From positions 289,960,971 to 290,024,970 of the forward strand of contig CM037878.1 in the NCBI GenBank assembly GCA_021292165.1: DNA of 64,000 nucleotides. The letters are read 5' to 3'. Under the pieces are notes generated by a model that saw only the letters and a list, made by a program, of their open reading frames with translations, ran no database searches and was not told the DNA's origin. Shown here piece after piece: positions 13,801 to 21,800 of this stretch. Origin of the DNA: Shinisaurus crocodilurus (taxonomy: Eukaryota; Chordata; Lepidosauria; Squamata; Shinisauridae). Each line of letters opens with the position of its first letter. Position 1 is the first letter of the stretch. The translations under genes and the position numbers were made by a program.

Positions 13801-15225
13801 CACTTAAAAGGCCAGAGGAATCTGTTTTGGGCTCCACATATTTGCCTGTGCTGCCACACCCCAGAGAGGCTCAAGGGCTACCTCATGCTTTACCACTAAA
13901 ACGTGGTCGCAAAGAGTACCCGAGTTGAGCAAGAAGATACAGGTGTGCTGCCAGCAGCTGTGAAAGGTGCATGTGCATTTACATGGCCAAGTTTCCCAGT
14001 GACAAGCACAAAAGGGACGGTGGGGCGGAGCATTTTTCTGATTGGTGCTTGGCCATGCAGTAGCCATGCTGGCTGGGAATGATGGGAGTTGCAGTCCAAC
14101 ACCTATAGAGGTTGGGAAAGGCTGCTCTAGATCTTTCAATTTACTGTCCCCTGTTCAAGAAATCGCCGTCTTTGGAATTTTGCTTGCATAATTTCTGCCT
14201 AGAAAGCCTTTTTCCGCCCCCAGCCAGGCCAGATGCTTAATGGCCTGTCCTCCTTTTCTGCCTGCCCTTAATTTATGCACCATCAGGCGCCCATTACCTA
14301 ATAAATCCCTGGCGGCCCCGTGAAGCAGAACCACAGCTGAGGGAGTGCAGGCTGGCTCCAGAGCTGTGGGAAAGGGTCCGCTCAATGTACTCTGCATCCC
14401 CCTGCCTTTCAGGGCACGGGCATAAACAGCTGGAGATCTGCGCGAATCTTGACATTGGGAGAAAATCCGCTTCCGAGAAACGTGTTTCCCAAACTTTGCG
14501 CTTTTTAAAAATCTCTCATAGAGATGTGCTTTGCAACCCCAAAGGTTTACTTCTGGTGTGTGTAAGAATAAGAATCTCCCGCCACCCCACCCTGGTCTCT
14601 GCTTCAGCAGCCCACCAGCTACCAGCCATCTCTTTATTTCTCATGGGATGCGGTTTAGGTATCTGATCCTATATAAAATGTGGGTGGAGACCTGTAGCAG
14701 CGTTCAGGGGAATCTCTGAAACGTGTGCGCGCTGTGGGGAACTTCTTTGCCCTGGTATAACATCTTGCCCTATCTGCTGTTCCCTGGCCGCACTCCCACC
14801 CACCAGGAGCTGTGTGGGTGGTGCAGTGTGGGGAAATTCAAGCATAACCACCTTTCTTTTGTGGGGGGGAGGGGGCACCAGCTGCCCCTCCTAATCTCTG
14901 CTGGATTCCTGAGAAAAACCTATAAGAACCTTTTAAACTAAGAACTGGTGCCTGAGTTTTGCATTCTTCCTCCTCCCTCCCAATCCCTTTTCCTTTTGTG
15001 TCATGTCTTCTAGATTGTGAGCCTGAGGGCAGGGACTGTCTTACTATTAGTCTTTGTAAGCCACTCTGAGAGCCTTTTCTGGCTGAAGAGTGGGGTATAA
15101 ATGCAATAAATAAATAAAATAATCTTCTCTTTCTCTGTACCCCTCCACAGCATACAGAGGACGACTTCAAAATCCGACTGAAGGCTCGTCCAGAACTCGA
15201 AGAGCTGCTTGCCCAAGCGAACTGA
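2319..15225 (+). CDS. MRPL48: MRPL48, mitochondrial large ribosomal subunit protein mL48 (3' part, 4 exons)
   Basis: Coding segments 2319-2491, 11729-11831, 13272-13361 and 15151-15225 join in frame (173+103+90+75 nt) into the last 146 residues and a stop. The product is a component of the mitochondrial 39S ribosomal subunit with an S10-like fold. Recognised from family blocks: EYGVLN and YDMTL in the first exon, PTKTMEV and QEQGSKM with TTHQRVVQ in the second, [13 protein letters not shown] in the third, and the C-terminal RPELEELL. Each junction has AG/GT ends (donors GTATGG, GTAGGT, GTATGT). The human protein is about 212 residues, so roughly the first third lies upstream of the window. 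The product should be imported to the matrix. The gene converges on COA4. Confidence 0.95.
2492..3010 (+). other. MRPL48 intron, no recognised element
   Basis: Intron sequence after the GTATGG donor. I see no repeat structure or open frame with recognisable similarity. Confidence 0.6.
3014..3137. mobile_element. Harbinger-like MITE (GGCACAATCCTATGCA family), copy 1
   Basis: Inverted ends AGGCTCAATCCTATGCA and TGCATAGGATTGTGCCT flank an inner palindrome containing CAACTCCCAGCATGCCCC. TTA sits on both sides, suggesting a 3-bp TTA/TAA target as in PIF/Harbinger elements. Confidence 0.6.
3392..3433. repeat. (TG)n(AG)n microsatellite
   Basis: About 11 TG dinucleotides followed by about 10 AG dinucleotides. 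Confidence 0.95.
3440..4040 (+). other. MRPL48 intron, low-grade internal repetition
   Basis: Contains four loosely similar segments, each with a phrase like CAGGGTTG(C/T)TGT..ACT(A/G)CTCTCTCAG (around 3736, 3820, 3888 and 3959). This suggests a decayed tandem repeat of about 75 bp. Nothing else recognised. Confidence 0.45.
4046..4214 (+). mobile_element. L2-like LINE C-terminal fragment
   Basis: The plus frame reads [20 protein letters not shown] and ALKSLWF, equivalent to the LPLEVRQAP..FR..LK ending of L2-like ORFs in this window. It ends just before a 12-bp inverted repeat at 4224-4256. Confidence 0.55.
4257..7493 (-). mobile_element. Ty1/copia LTR retrotransposon, truncated, one LTR
   Basis: On the minus strand: a 5' LTR (6958-7493), a primer-binding-like TGGTTATGGGCCCAG, then about 2.7 kb of AT-rich decayed gag-pol. 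Readable pol traces include an integrase-end-like stretch [19 protein letters not shown] near 5000 and the start of the copia reverse transcriptase [16 protein letters not shown] near 4500-4570 followed by ARLVACDFA near 4400. The frame is broken by many stops. The rest of RT, RNase H and the 3' LTR are missing; the break is near 4257, beside an L2 fragment and a hairpin. Confidence 0.8.
6958..7493 (-). repeat. Ty1/copia long terminal repeat
   Basis: 536 bp bounded by TGT...ACA (minus strand begins TGTTAGG and ends CTCTCACA). It contains a TATATAAG-type box near 7258-7266 and AATAAA (minus) near 7062, in the expected order for U3-R-U5. The primer-binding-like TGG follows two bases inside the LTR. 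Confidence 0.8.
7826..8222 (-). mobile_element. L2-like LINE 3' end with (GAT)n(AAT)n tail
   Basis: The minus strand reads the ORF C-terminus [20 protein letters not shown] plus [15 protein letters not shown], then an A-rich 3'UTR in which AAAACATCTTA recurs about eight times, then the pair CCCGCCTC/GAGGCGGG, and finally ATT/ATC triplets (7826-7879 on plus, about 13 GAT plus 4 AAT). Confidence 0.7.
8225..8340 (+). mobile_element. interspersed repeat 3' fragment (CTGGACTAGATGGACC type)
   Basis: The phrase AATGCTGGACTAGATGG then CTGACCCAGCAGGGCTCTTC then TGATGTTCT is a retroposon-type 3' end; related ends occur at 7496-7536 and 28795-28850. Family not named with confidence. Confidence 0.5.
8679..9562. 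mobile_element. hAT DNA transposon, non-autonomous, 884 bp
   Basis: Perfect 16-bp terminal inverted repeats CAGTGATGGCGAACCT, flanked by identical 8-bp duplications GTCTAGAA (8671-8678 and 9563-9570). The AT-rich interior has no long open frame, so it must have been moved by a transposase encoded elsewhere. Confidence 0.92.
9586..9720. mobile_element. 135-bp palindromic hAT MITE, GC-end variant, copy 2
   Basis: Ends CAGGGCTCTCC and GGAGAGCCCTG with 8-bp duplications GCCTAGAA (9578-9585, 9721-9728). Only 23 bp separate it from the 884-bp hAT element. Confidence 0.9.
9730..10715 (+). other. MRPL48 intron, nothing recognised
   Basis: Mixed-composition intron with short ORFs on both strands and no family similarity, repeat ends or tandem structure that I can see. 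Confidence 0.5.
10725..10864. mobile_element. 135-bp palindromic hAT MITE, copy 3
   Basis: 140 bp with ends CAGTGTTCTCC and GGAGAACACTG; duplications CGCTAAAG at 10717-10724 and 10865-10872. Both arms share the GCGTTGTAGG-type change (AACGCCCAGC in place of AACTCCCAGC), so the arms have been homogenised. Confidence 0.9.
10873..11720 (+). other. MRPL48 intron, nothing recognised
   Basis: Intron upstream of exon b. No repeat ends or credible coding sequence seen; short ORFs only. Confidence 0.5.
11729..11831 (+). CDS. MRPL48: MRPL48 internal exon b
   Basis: Acceptor TTTCCACAG, donor CAG|GTAGGT. It completes a split serine codon from exon a and reads [11 protein letters not shown] then [19 protein letters not shown]. 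This matches the conserved middle of vertebrate MRPL48. Confidence 0.95.
12006..12100. mobile_element. short palindromic MITE (GCAATCCTGTGCATCTTTAC type)
   Basis: Arms AAGTCCCGTTGAACGCA and GTGGGACTTGTTTCC face each other around a short centre; related fragment at 31443-31515. Confidence 0.5.
12550..12683. mobile_element. Harbinger-like MITE, copy 2
   Basis: Ends GGGCACCATCTTATGCATG and CATGCATAGGATTGGGCC with inner palindrome CAACGCCCAGCATGCCC / GGGCATGCTGGGAGTTG; flanked by TTA and TAA. Confidence 0.6.
13272..13361 (+). CDS. MRPL48: MRPL48 internal exon c
   Basis: Exactly 30 codons (phase 0 at both ends) between a C-rich acceptor ending CCCCAG and donor GAG|GTATGT. Reads [17 protein letters not shown] and then a short polar stretch ending VKE. 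Confidence 0.94.
13419..13681. mobile_element. hAT-like element with CAGGGC(T/C)GG ends
   Basis: Starts CAGGGCTGGCCC, ends CCACCGGCCCTG, 263 bp, between MRPL48 exons c and d. Flanking octamers match at only five of eight positions (TTAACTGT / CTAAGCGT), so the insertion is older. A related end occurs at 58121. Confidence 0.55.
14046..14132. mobile_element. palindromic MITE fragment
   Basis: Contains CCATGCTGGCTGGGAATGAT then GGGAGTTGCAGTCCAACACC, the right half of the common CAGTCCAACA palindrome family. Confidence 0.5.
14135..14970 (+). other. MRPL48 last intron, nothing recognised
   Basis: No repeat termini or gene-like frame found between the MITE fragment and the retroposon tail. Confidence 0.5.
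14975..15120 (+). mobile_element. retroposon 3' end (GATTGTGAGCCTGAGGGCAG family)
   Basis: AGATTGTGAGCCTGAGGGCA then GGGACTGTC, then GGCTGAAGAGTGGGGTATAA and an AATAAATAAATAAA tail ending 30 bp before the MRPL48 terminal exon. Same family at 17830-17985 (minus), 29998-30150 and 38505-38665. Confidence 0.65.
15151..15225 (+). CDS. MRPL48: MRPL48 terminal exon
   Basis: Acceptor CCCTCCACAG; 24 codons ([20 protein letters not shown] and four more residues) followed by TGA. The length and ending match the family C-terminus. Confidence 0.95.
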   Translation, partial: HTEDDFKIRLKARPELEELLAQAN

Positions 15226-15374
15226 GGCCGAGCTGGCAGCTCCTTGCAAATACCCATATTACATAAGTGTTTGGGTTGATCTGACTTCCTTGCTGCTTCC
15301 CGTGACTCTGTGGAAACAGACCTCTATATATTTGCTGGGAAAGCCCACTCTGCCGCTATGGGTGTCTTTTCCGT

Positions 15375-15380
15375 AATAAA
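15375..15380 (+). terminator. MRPL48 polyadenylation signal
   Basis: AATAAA 150 nt past the MRPL48 stop. A second AATAAA near 15464 could serve as an alternative site. Confidence 0.6.
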
Positions 15381-15565
15381 TAGTGAAAATCTTTGCGGTG
15401 TGCTGCAGTGTGTCGCTGGGAACAGCTGCCCAGAGAACATTAGTTATTGGGTGGATTAGAAATGCAATAAACAAACAAACATAGGGCAGTTTTTGCAGCT
15501 GGAATTAAAAGCAATGCTCATGACATCTGCACCCATTCAGATTTCCACTTGGGAAGGTCTACATG

Positions 15566-15713
15566 GCTAAGGGTTAGAGCAACCTTCCCTGACCTGGCGC
15601 CCTCCAGACGCATCGGATTGCAACTCCCATCATCCCCAGCCAACACATGCTTGCTGTGGATGATGGGGTTGTAGTCCCAACGCATCTGGAGGGTGCTGGG
15701 TTGCATGCTCATC
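15566..15713. mobile_element. palindromic MITE
   Basis: Arms with CTCCAGACGCATCGGATTGC and the facing CGCATCTGGAGGGTGC around the centre CCCATCATCCCCAGCC; located downstream of MRPL48. Confidence 0.6.
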
Positions 15714-15995
15714 CTCCAAAATGCTTCTTAACAACCAAGTGCCACCTGGTGGATAGCTACAGCAGACCTGCTGAAGCAGGAAAGGCCAAACGTGCCAAAT
15801 TGTTGTTTGAAATGAAATGTTGTTGCTCAGGTTGCAGCGCTGGGAGTGGAAATGACCACAAATAAGTAGTATCCTGTTCCCCATCCCTACTTATTTGCAT
15901 GATGGGGAAAAGCCAGGCAGTCCCTTGAGCTGCCCTGCAAGAGGGTCTGCCCCGTTAGGTTGTGAGCTGCCCTGCTCTAGAACTTCCCATCCTTA

Positions 15996-16218
15996 ATTAT
16001 TATATTTATACTCCGCCTTTTTCCCTGCAAGGAACCCAAGGCGGCTTACATAAGCCTCCTCCTGTCCATTTTATCCTCACAACAACCCTGTGAGGTAGGT
16101 TAGGCTGAGAGTCAGTGACTGGCCCAAAGTCACCCAGTGAGTTTCATGGTCGAGCGGGGACTAGAACCCGGATCTCCTGAGTCCCAGCCCAACACTCTCA
16201 CCACTACGCCACACTGGC
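15996..16218 (-). mobile_element. tRNA-derived SINE, full length
   Basis: The minus strand starts GCCAGTGTGGCGTAGTGGTG (A-box-like TGGCGTAGTGG), has a B-box-like GGTTCTAGTCC about 40 bp later, then the SINE body (CCTCACAGGGTTGTTGTGAG) and the tail TATAAATATAATA. This is the common tRNA-derived squamate SINE type. Confidence 0.8.
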
Positions 16219-16825
16219 TTTTTTCATAAGGCTACTTATGAAGTAGCCTTGCACTTTCCTTGACCTAATGGTTCCTAGTTTTATGACAGGTTAAGGCCTG
16301 CTTTTTCAGAATTAAAATTGAAGGCATGTTTTGCCTTTTACACTTCAAAGGGCTTTACTTTTCGCGTGGAAGTGTCAGAGTTACCTGCACTCAGAAGAAC
16401 CCACCCCCAGATTCTGTAGGAGTTGCTTGTTCTAAGCATGACTCTTCAGAGGGAAGCTAATTTTATTTAATGAATGTAAAATTATTTTTAGGCCACCTTT
16501 AAGGATGAAACGCTGCATCTCTGCACTGGGGGTGGTGAAATGAGCCAATCACAGCCTCCATACAGAATTACCCCACCCCAAGCAGATGTTGACTGATTCA
16601 CTGCTCTTTCCCTCTTCCATTCCGAGAGTCGGTGGGCAGCTGCCTCTGGGGGACTTTTAGGCTCAAGGGAGCCCTTAACCTTCAGGAACAAAAGGATTTG
16701 GGGCCATCTTTTGTACATGGAAAGCATGTACAAAAGCATGTGGGACTGGAGAGCAGAAGGGAAGCACACTCTGGCTAATGCCATCAGCCTGGGCCCCCTG
16801 GGAGGCTGCACCCCCTGCTTCCAGG

Positions 16826-16935
16826 AATAACATTGTTGTGAGGATAAAATTGAGAGGAGGAGGATTATGTAAGCCGCCTTGGGTTCCTTGCAGGAAAAAG
16901 GCAGGATATAAATATAATAAATAAATAAAAAATAA
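16826..16935 (+). mobile_element. tRNA-derived SINE, 3' half
   Basis: TTGTTGTGAGGATAAAAT, then GTAAGCCGCCTTGGGTTCC and an AATAAATAAA tail; 5' truncated. Confidence 0.7.
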
Positions 16936-17085
16936 AAACATCAAGCCAAGGGGGAGACCAGCTTGGCCCATCCATCGGCCAGAGGAGGAGCAGCTGCAGG
17001 GAACTAATTTTTACAGATTTCATCTCTAAAATAACCTGGACTTCATTTCCAGAATACCCCAAAAGTTAAAAAGATCAATTCCACA

Positions 17086-17091
17086 TTTATT
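17086..17091 (-). terminator. COA4 candidate polyadenylation signal
   Basis: AATAAA on the minus strand (TTTATT on plus), 229 nt beyond the COA4 stop. It is the nearest canonical signal in a non-repeat stretch. Confidence 0.45.
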
Positions 17092-17319
17092 TTTGGCCGG
17101 AAAATATCACATTTCCTCTGTTAAGAACAAGAAGAATTTAGTGACATGATTACTGTGATGGGCCTTCCACTGTGCACATGTCTCTCTAGAAGGACTGAGC
17201 TGTTCTCATCTTGCTTTGAGCCAGGAGCAGCATCTCAAGAATCAGCTCTGCCCTGCTCCGGCTGTCTTGAAGCATTCTGCAAATCAAAGGAATTGCCCGT
17301 GTTGCCAGTTTGCCTTCTG

Positions 17320-17577
17320 TCAGCTCGTGGTCCGGTGCAGCTCCTGCCGTCTCTGCACCTCTCCCGCTCGCTGCTTCTGATACTCCCTCATGCAGTCCTT
17401 AAAGCTCTGCACTTGCTGCTGGCACTTGCGCCAGTCTTGGTGCTCGGCCATGCACTCCTGCACCGCGTAGTGGAAAGTGGCGCAACCGGTACGTGAGATC
17501 ATTTGATCAAAGGGATCCTCCTCCTCGGCTTTCGATTTCTGGCTCCAGCTGTGACCGGAGGGGTTGGCACTGGACAT
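17320..17577 (-). CDS. COA4: COA4, cytochrome c oxidase assembly factor 4 (CHCHD8)
   Basis: An 85-residue twin CX9C protein encoded in one exon. Cysteines 32 and 42 and cysteines 52 and 62 each bracket nine residues, the coiled-coil-helix-coiled-coil-helix signature of small proteins oxidised by the MIA40 relay and kept in the mitochondrial intermembrane space, where COA4 assists complex IV assembly. Family blocks include EEEDPFDQMISR, FHYAVQECMAEHQDWRKC and VQSFKDCM. Human COA4 is 87 residues. The chosen ATG is 10 nt into the exon: the minus strand shows a pyrimidine-rich acceptor ending CTCCAG just before ATCCACCGAG-ATG. The open frame extends further upstream through the intron, but that part has no family similarity. 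Confidence 0.95.
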   Translation of the reverse strand: MSSANPSGHSWSQKSKAEEEDPFDQMISRTGCATFHYAVQECMAEHQDWRKCQQQVQSFKDCMREYQKQRAGEVQRRQELHRTTS

Positions 17578-17829
17578 CTCGGTGGATCTGGAGGGGGAGA
17601 GTAAGAGATGAGGAAATGAGCATTTTAAAGAAGGGGGTTGGGGGAACCTCATTGTCAGATATGCAGATGGAATAGCACATCTCTTCAAAGATGGCACCTG
17701 CCGTGGCACACGTGCATCCTCTGAGCACAAAGAATGTGGAGTGTTTTATTCAAGTGCAAATATCAATAAAGATCGATATGATTTTAAGATATCTTTAAAG
17801 GAACAGCAGCCCTCCTTCCTACTGGCCAA

Positions 17830-17985
17830 CTCTCAGTCGCTTTATTTAGTTACAGCATTTCTACTACCCCGCTCTTCAGCCAAAAAAGGCTCCCAGAGTG
17901 GCTTACAAAGATTAATAATAAGACAGTCCCTGCCCTCAAACTTACAATCTAAAAGACATGACACAAAAGGAAAAGGGATTGGGAG
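17830..17985 (-). mobile_element. retroposon 3' end (GATTGTAAG..GGGCAGGGACTGTC family)
   Basis: Inverse of the 14975 element, lying in the COA4 5'UTR intron: TTTATTTAG tail, CCCCGCTCTTCAGCC, then GACAGTCCCTGCCCTCAAAC. Confidence 0.65.
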
Positions 17986-18184
17986 GGAGGAGGAAGAAAG
18001 CAAAACTCAGGCACCAGTTCTTCGTTACTTTGCCGTCTGTATAACAGGAAGGAGAGAGGATGACAACGCAGGGCGCTGTCACATATAGTTTTGTGACAAT
18101 TTGTACGCAGCCGTTCCTCGAAGGAGCCCTGGCCGTGCTCCTGGGCCTTGTACAGGAGCTGCAAGAAGCACATAATGCCGGCCA

Positions 18185-18300
18185 CAAAGCAGGCATGAGC
18201 CGGGTCACTGCTTGGACGGGTGACTGCCTGGGCTGTCCACCTCTAGCAGGGGGTTGGACTCGATGGCCTGATCGGCCCCTTCCAACTCTGCAAGAAGCTT
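18185..18300 (+). mobile_element. 5S rRNA-derived SINE with CR1-like 3' end
   Basis: GAGCCGGGTCACTGCTTGGA then CGGGTGACTGCCTGG resembles the 5S rRNA gene segment GTACTTGGATGGGAGACCGCCTGG; it then joins AGCAGGGGGTTGGACTCGAT and CCCCTTCCAACTCTG, the CR1-type tail. Within the COA4 5'UTR intron. Confidence 0.6.
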
Positions 18301-18373
18301 CACATGCCGAACTTCTGCCTGACCCCCGTGCAAGCCGGGTCTACCACCAAGAAAGCCCCCAGCAGGTTCAATC

Positions 18374-18432
18374 AGCGATCAGCCCCACCTAAGGGTGCGC
18401 AGTCAGGGATCAGCCCCACCTAAGGGGGCGCA
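18374..18432. repeat. 29-bp direct duplication upstream of COA4/PAAF1
   Basis: GATCAGCCCCACCTAAGGG followed by (T/G)GCGCAG occurs twice in tandem at the edge of the CpG-rich block. Confidence 0.8.
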
Positions 18433-18612
18433 GGCTGCCCTGGGTCGGGTCGGGTCAAGCCCCCGCCCCCCTTCCTCCCGGTCTCCCTTCCAAGCGCTGC
18501 CCGGGGCCGCGCCTGCTTAGCTTCGCCCGCGCGCCCGATGCCCCGCCCACCGAGCTACGCAGGCAAGCCAACGTCCCCCGGCGCACCCGGCGCACCTGGC
18601 GCCGCCGCTCAC

Positions 18613-18720
18613 CTGGGCCGCCGCCGCCTCCCCCCGCCGCCGCCTCCCCCCGCCGCCGCCCCCCGTGGGACACCAGACGGGCCCCAAACTGCTTCCGTGG
18701 TGGGCGGCGCCCGGGCCTTC
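18613..18720 (-). other. COA4: COA4 inferred non-coding first exon
   Basis: The minus strand has a strong splice donor, CCCAG|GTGAGC, with its GT at 18612-18611 inside the CpG-rich segment. This pairs naturally with the COA4 acceptor at 17588, giving a 1-kb 5'UTR intron. The upstream boundary (transcription start) is not visible; 18720 is a placeholder. Confidence 0.45.
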
Positions 18721-18775
18721 CGGGGGGAGGGGAGCGGGATGCGCTTTCCGGGGCGGGGCCGAGGCGAAGGCTAAG

Positions 18776-18822
18776 ATGGCGGCGGTGGTGCGGCTCCAGA
18801 GCGACTGGGACCAGGTGCTGAG
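18776..18822 (+). CDS. PAAF1: PAAF1 exon 1
   Basis: Fifteen codons plus 2 nt from ATG GCG GCG; donor AG|GTGGGG. It encodes MAAVVRLQSDWDQVL, like the mammalian N-terminus. Confidence 0.93.
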
Positions 18823-21800
18823 GTGGGGCAGAGGACACGCCCCCCTCCCGGCTAGGACACGCCCACTCGGGCCACCTGAAGCGCCCCCCCCTCGGTCATG
18901 TCATCTTCTGCCTCCCTCGCCACTGCAGCGCCCCCTCCCCTCACTCGACCTCTCCCCTGTTTTCCAGGCCCCCCCCCCCTCGGTCTGCCGCCTCGGGGGC
19001 TGCTCGGCTTCTTCTCTCTCTTTCCCTCAGCTTTCCCGCGCCCCCCCCCCCCCGCTCAGGTTTTTACCTGCAGCTTCAGAAGCGTAACCTTCTTCCCCTG
19101 CTCCTCAGGATCTCCGGGGGGGGGGAGGGCAGGCTCCTTGCTGCTGGGCCTGAAAAGATTGGCCCTTTGCTCTGCCCCCAGTTCCCTCCATCGGCCTGCA
19201 CTGCTGAGCCGCCCCCCCCCCCGGCCCTCCAGGTGACCCCAGGCGCCACCTGTAGCCTGCCTCCACCAGCTGATTTGTGGCGCAGACCTGACAGCCTTAC
19301 TTACGAACTTCCCCCGCGCTTGCATTTTTTTCCCTCTGATCCCCTAACCCATTAACAATCCTAATAGGTCCTTTCTTTCTCCCTCAGAAAAGCCCCCCTC
19401 AAATACTTCAGCCTGCATGTCCATTCCCAATGAGTCCCCCTCCCCCCCCCATTTCTGGCTTCAGCTCAGAGTGAAGTGAATAGCTCCTGCCTCCTTTTCT
19501 ATCCCTCCCTTTGATTTCATTTTGCTTCATCAGAAGCCCCACAGAGTGAGCCCACCTGAAAGAACTCCCAAGTTCCCCTTCCATGACTCCCTTTGTAGTT
19601 GTTCCATTTCACTTTGTTTCCCTGAGTGAGTCTTCTCCTTTCTACTCGCCCCAATTCACTTTCTTAGGCAGACCCTGTTTTTCTTACACACACACACACA
19701 CCCATGCACCAACCCTTATGCCTGGTGAATCTAGTATAGGAATGAGGAACCTGTGGTCCTCCTGCTTCCATAATCTTTGATCATTGGCTGTGCTGAGTGG
19801 GCTGATGGGAGTTGTAGTTTAGGAACATCTGGAGAGCTACAGGTTCCCCATATAGTGATTTGAGAAGCCATGTCCGGGAGAAGCCCTTCTTTTGAGACTG
19901 CCACCTTCAGAGGCATGTTTGGTGGTAGTGCAAAAGAAAGCCTTCTCGGTGGCCGCTCCCTGGTGTGGAACTCCCACCCAAGGGAGGCTAGGTTCACTCA
20001 CTTTCTGATGTCCTTCAAGTATTTGCATTTTAATATATTGGCTTATTGTTGTTTTTACCAGTTATTGTAAGTTGCCTTGAGTGCCATTTTTGGTAGAAAG
20101 GCACAGCACAAATCAAATAAATAAATGGACTGCTACTTACCCCTGGCACATGGGATACAGTGGATTATATTGTATGCATGCATTCTGGGATACTATTTCA
20201 CATTGGTCATCTCTGTGTCTCCAAGGATGCTCCCTTCACATGTGGCCCTTTATGCTAACTGGGGTTTTGTCATCTTTATAGGAAGAATGAGGAGGAGGCT
20301 TGGCTGAGCTGCAGGAGCCCAGGTGAGCGAGAAGAATCCCCAGCCGCTTCTGCAGTGATAGTGTTCACTGTTCAGTTATGTGTCAAACCAGTTCTCTCCT
20401 CCCACCCCTTATCTGAAGCTACAAGCTCTGATAAAGAGGTACCCCCTGCCAGACATTCAACTCCTAAATTAGGGATTCTCAAACTTTTTCCATTATGGCC
20501 TCCCTAAATCAAGAAAGGGACCCATGCAAATCATATAATTTGCAAATCTGGAAGAACAAACTCACACTTCTTGAAGGAGCCTGCTCAGCTCTGTGGCCTG
20601 CTCAGCAAAAACCTTCAGTCCTGCTCACCGGCACCTAATTTTTAAGTGAAAAAGTTACTTGGATTTTAATAAGCTTGTTTGTGTGTTTTTGCTTTATTTT
20701 ATTTATTAACTATATTTCTATGCTACCCATAACTAAAGTTCTCTGGGCAACATACATGATTAAAAACACAATATAAACAATAAAAATGTGATTACAATAT
20801 AAAACACACTGATATGCACAATTGATTGTATTACTGTTTATTTACTAATATTAATTTAGCATTGGAGGAGGTGGGAATGGCATAACAACCTGGTAGAAAA
20901 CAATTTTTGAAGCAGTATTAAAAGTGGATCTCATTGGCCCCTACCTGAGAGTCTTACAGTGCAATGTCTACTCACAAGTAAGTTCTTACCCCAGAAAATC
21001 CATTGAAGGTGCAATTCTATGGCTATTTAGGCAGAAGAAAGTCCTACAACTCCCAGTATCCTTTCAGCCAGCCATGCTGGGAATTGTAGGACTTTTTTTC
21101 TGTCTAAACATGTGCAGGAACTGGTAAGCAGTCCGCTGCCTAAGGCAGTCTATGATTTTCTCAACTTCAGTCACTCCTCAAAATGAGGGTAATAATAATG
21201 GTCTACCTTACAGAACTGTTGTAAGGATTACTATGATAATGAATGAGGAGCACTTTGAACATGTCATTGGTATTTATTTATTTATTTATTATATTTATAC
21301 CCCGCCTTTTTTCCTGCAAGGAACCCAAGACGGGTTACATAATCATCCTCCTCCTCTCCATTTTATCCTCACAACAACCCTGTGAGGTAGGTTAGGCTGA
21401 GAGTCAGTGACTGGCCCAAAGTCACCCAGTGAGTTTCATGGCCGAGCAGGGACTAGAACCTGGATCTCCCGTGTCCCAGTCCAACACACTCACCACTACG
21501 CCACACTGGCTGGTATGGGAATATGTCGACCACATGAACTAGAAAAATTGAAATGGTGTTTCTGATCTCAGCAATTGGAGCTAACTTGATGTGCCCTTAA
21601 TGTGTTGAACACAGAATTGCTGACTTTGAAACATTGTTAATAAAATATAAATAGATGATAATGGGTTCTTTAAAGTAGTATTGTCTAAAATGCTCAACTT
21701 GTCTTCTGTCCCTGTATGTTGTTCATGTTGTACTCTAGGAAAATCTACCCTATATGGGACCCTGACTTGTCAGGGCGTGAGCTCAGATGGAATTCCTGAA

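Larger units (their letters stand above)
18420..18830. promoter_or_regulatory. CpG-rich bidirectional promoter of COA4 and PAAF1
   Basis: Very GC-rich, CpG-dense block with GCC runs at 18600-18662, sitting between the divergent COA4 (-) and PAAF1 (+) starts. Visible motifs: ETS-type TTCCGG cores at about 18718-18723 and 18746-18751, a GC box GGGGCGGGGC at 18750-18759, and AAGATGGCGGC at 18774-18784, a YY1-type element overlapping the PAAF1 start codon. No TATA box is evident, as expected for housekeeping promoters. Confidence 0.75.

Noticed and set aside
15996..16218. A functional tRNA gene
   Set aside because: A- and B-box words are present, but there is no cloverleaf with anticodon and acceptor stems; it is the head of a SINE.
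18455..18838. Open frames of 78-140 codons through the CpG island
   Set aside because: CpG- and GCC-rich promoter DNA lacks stop codons by composition. Only the PAAF1 exon 1 frame has support.
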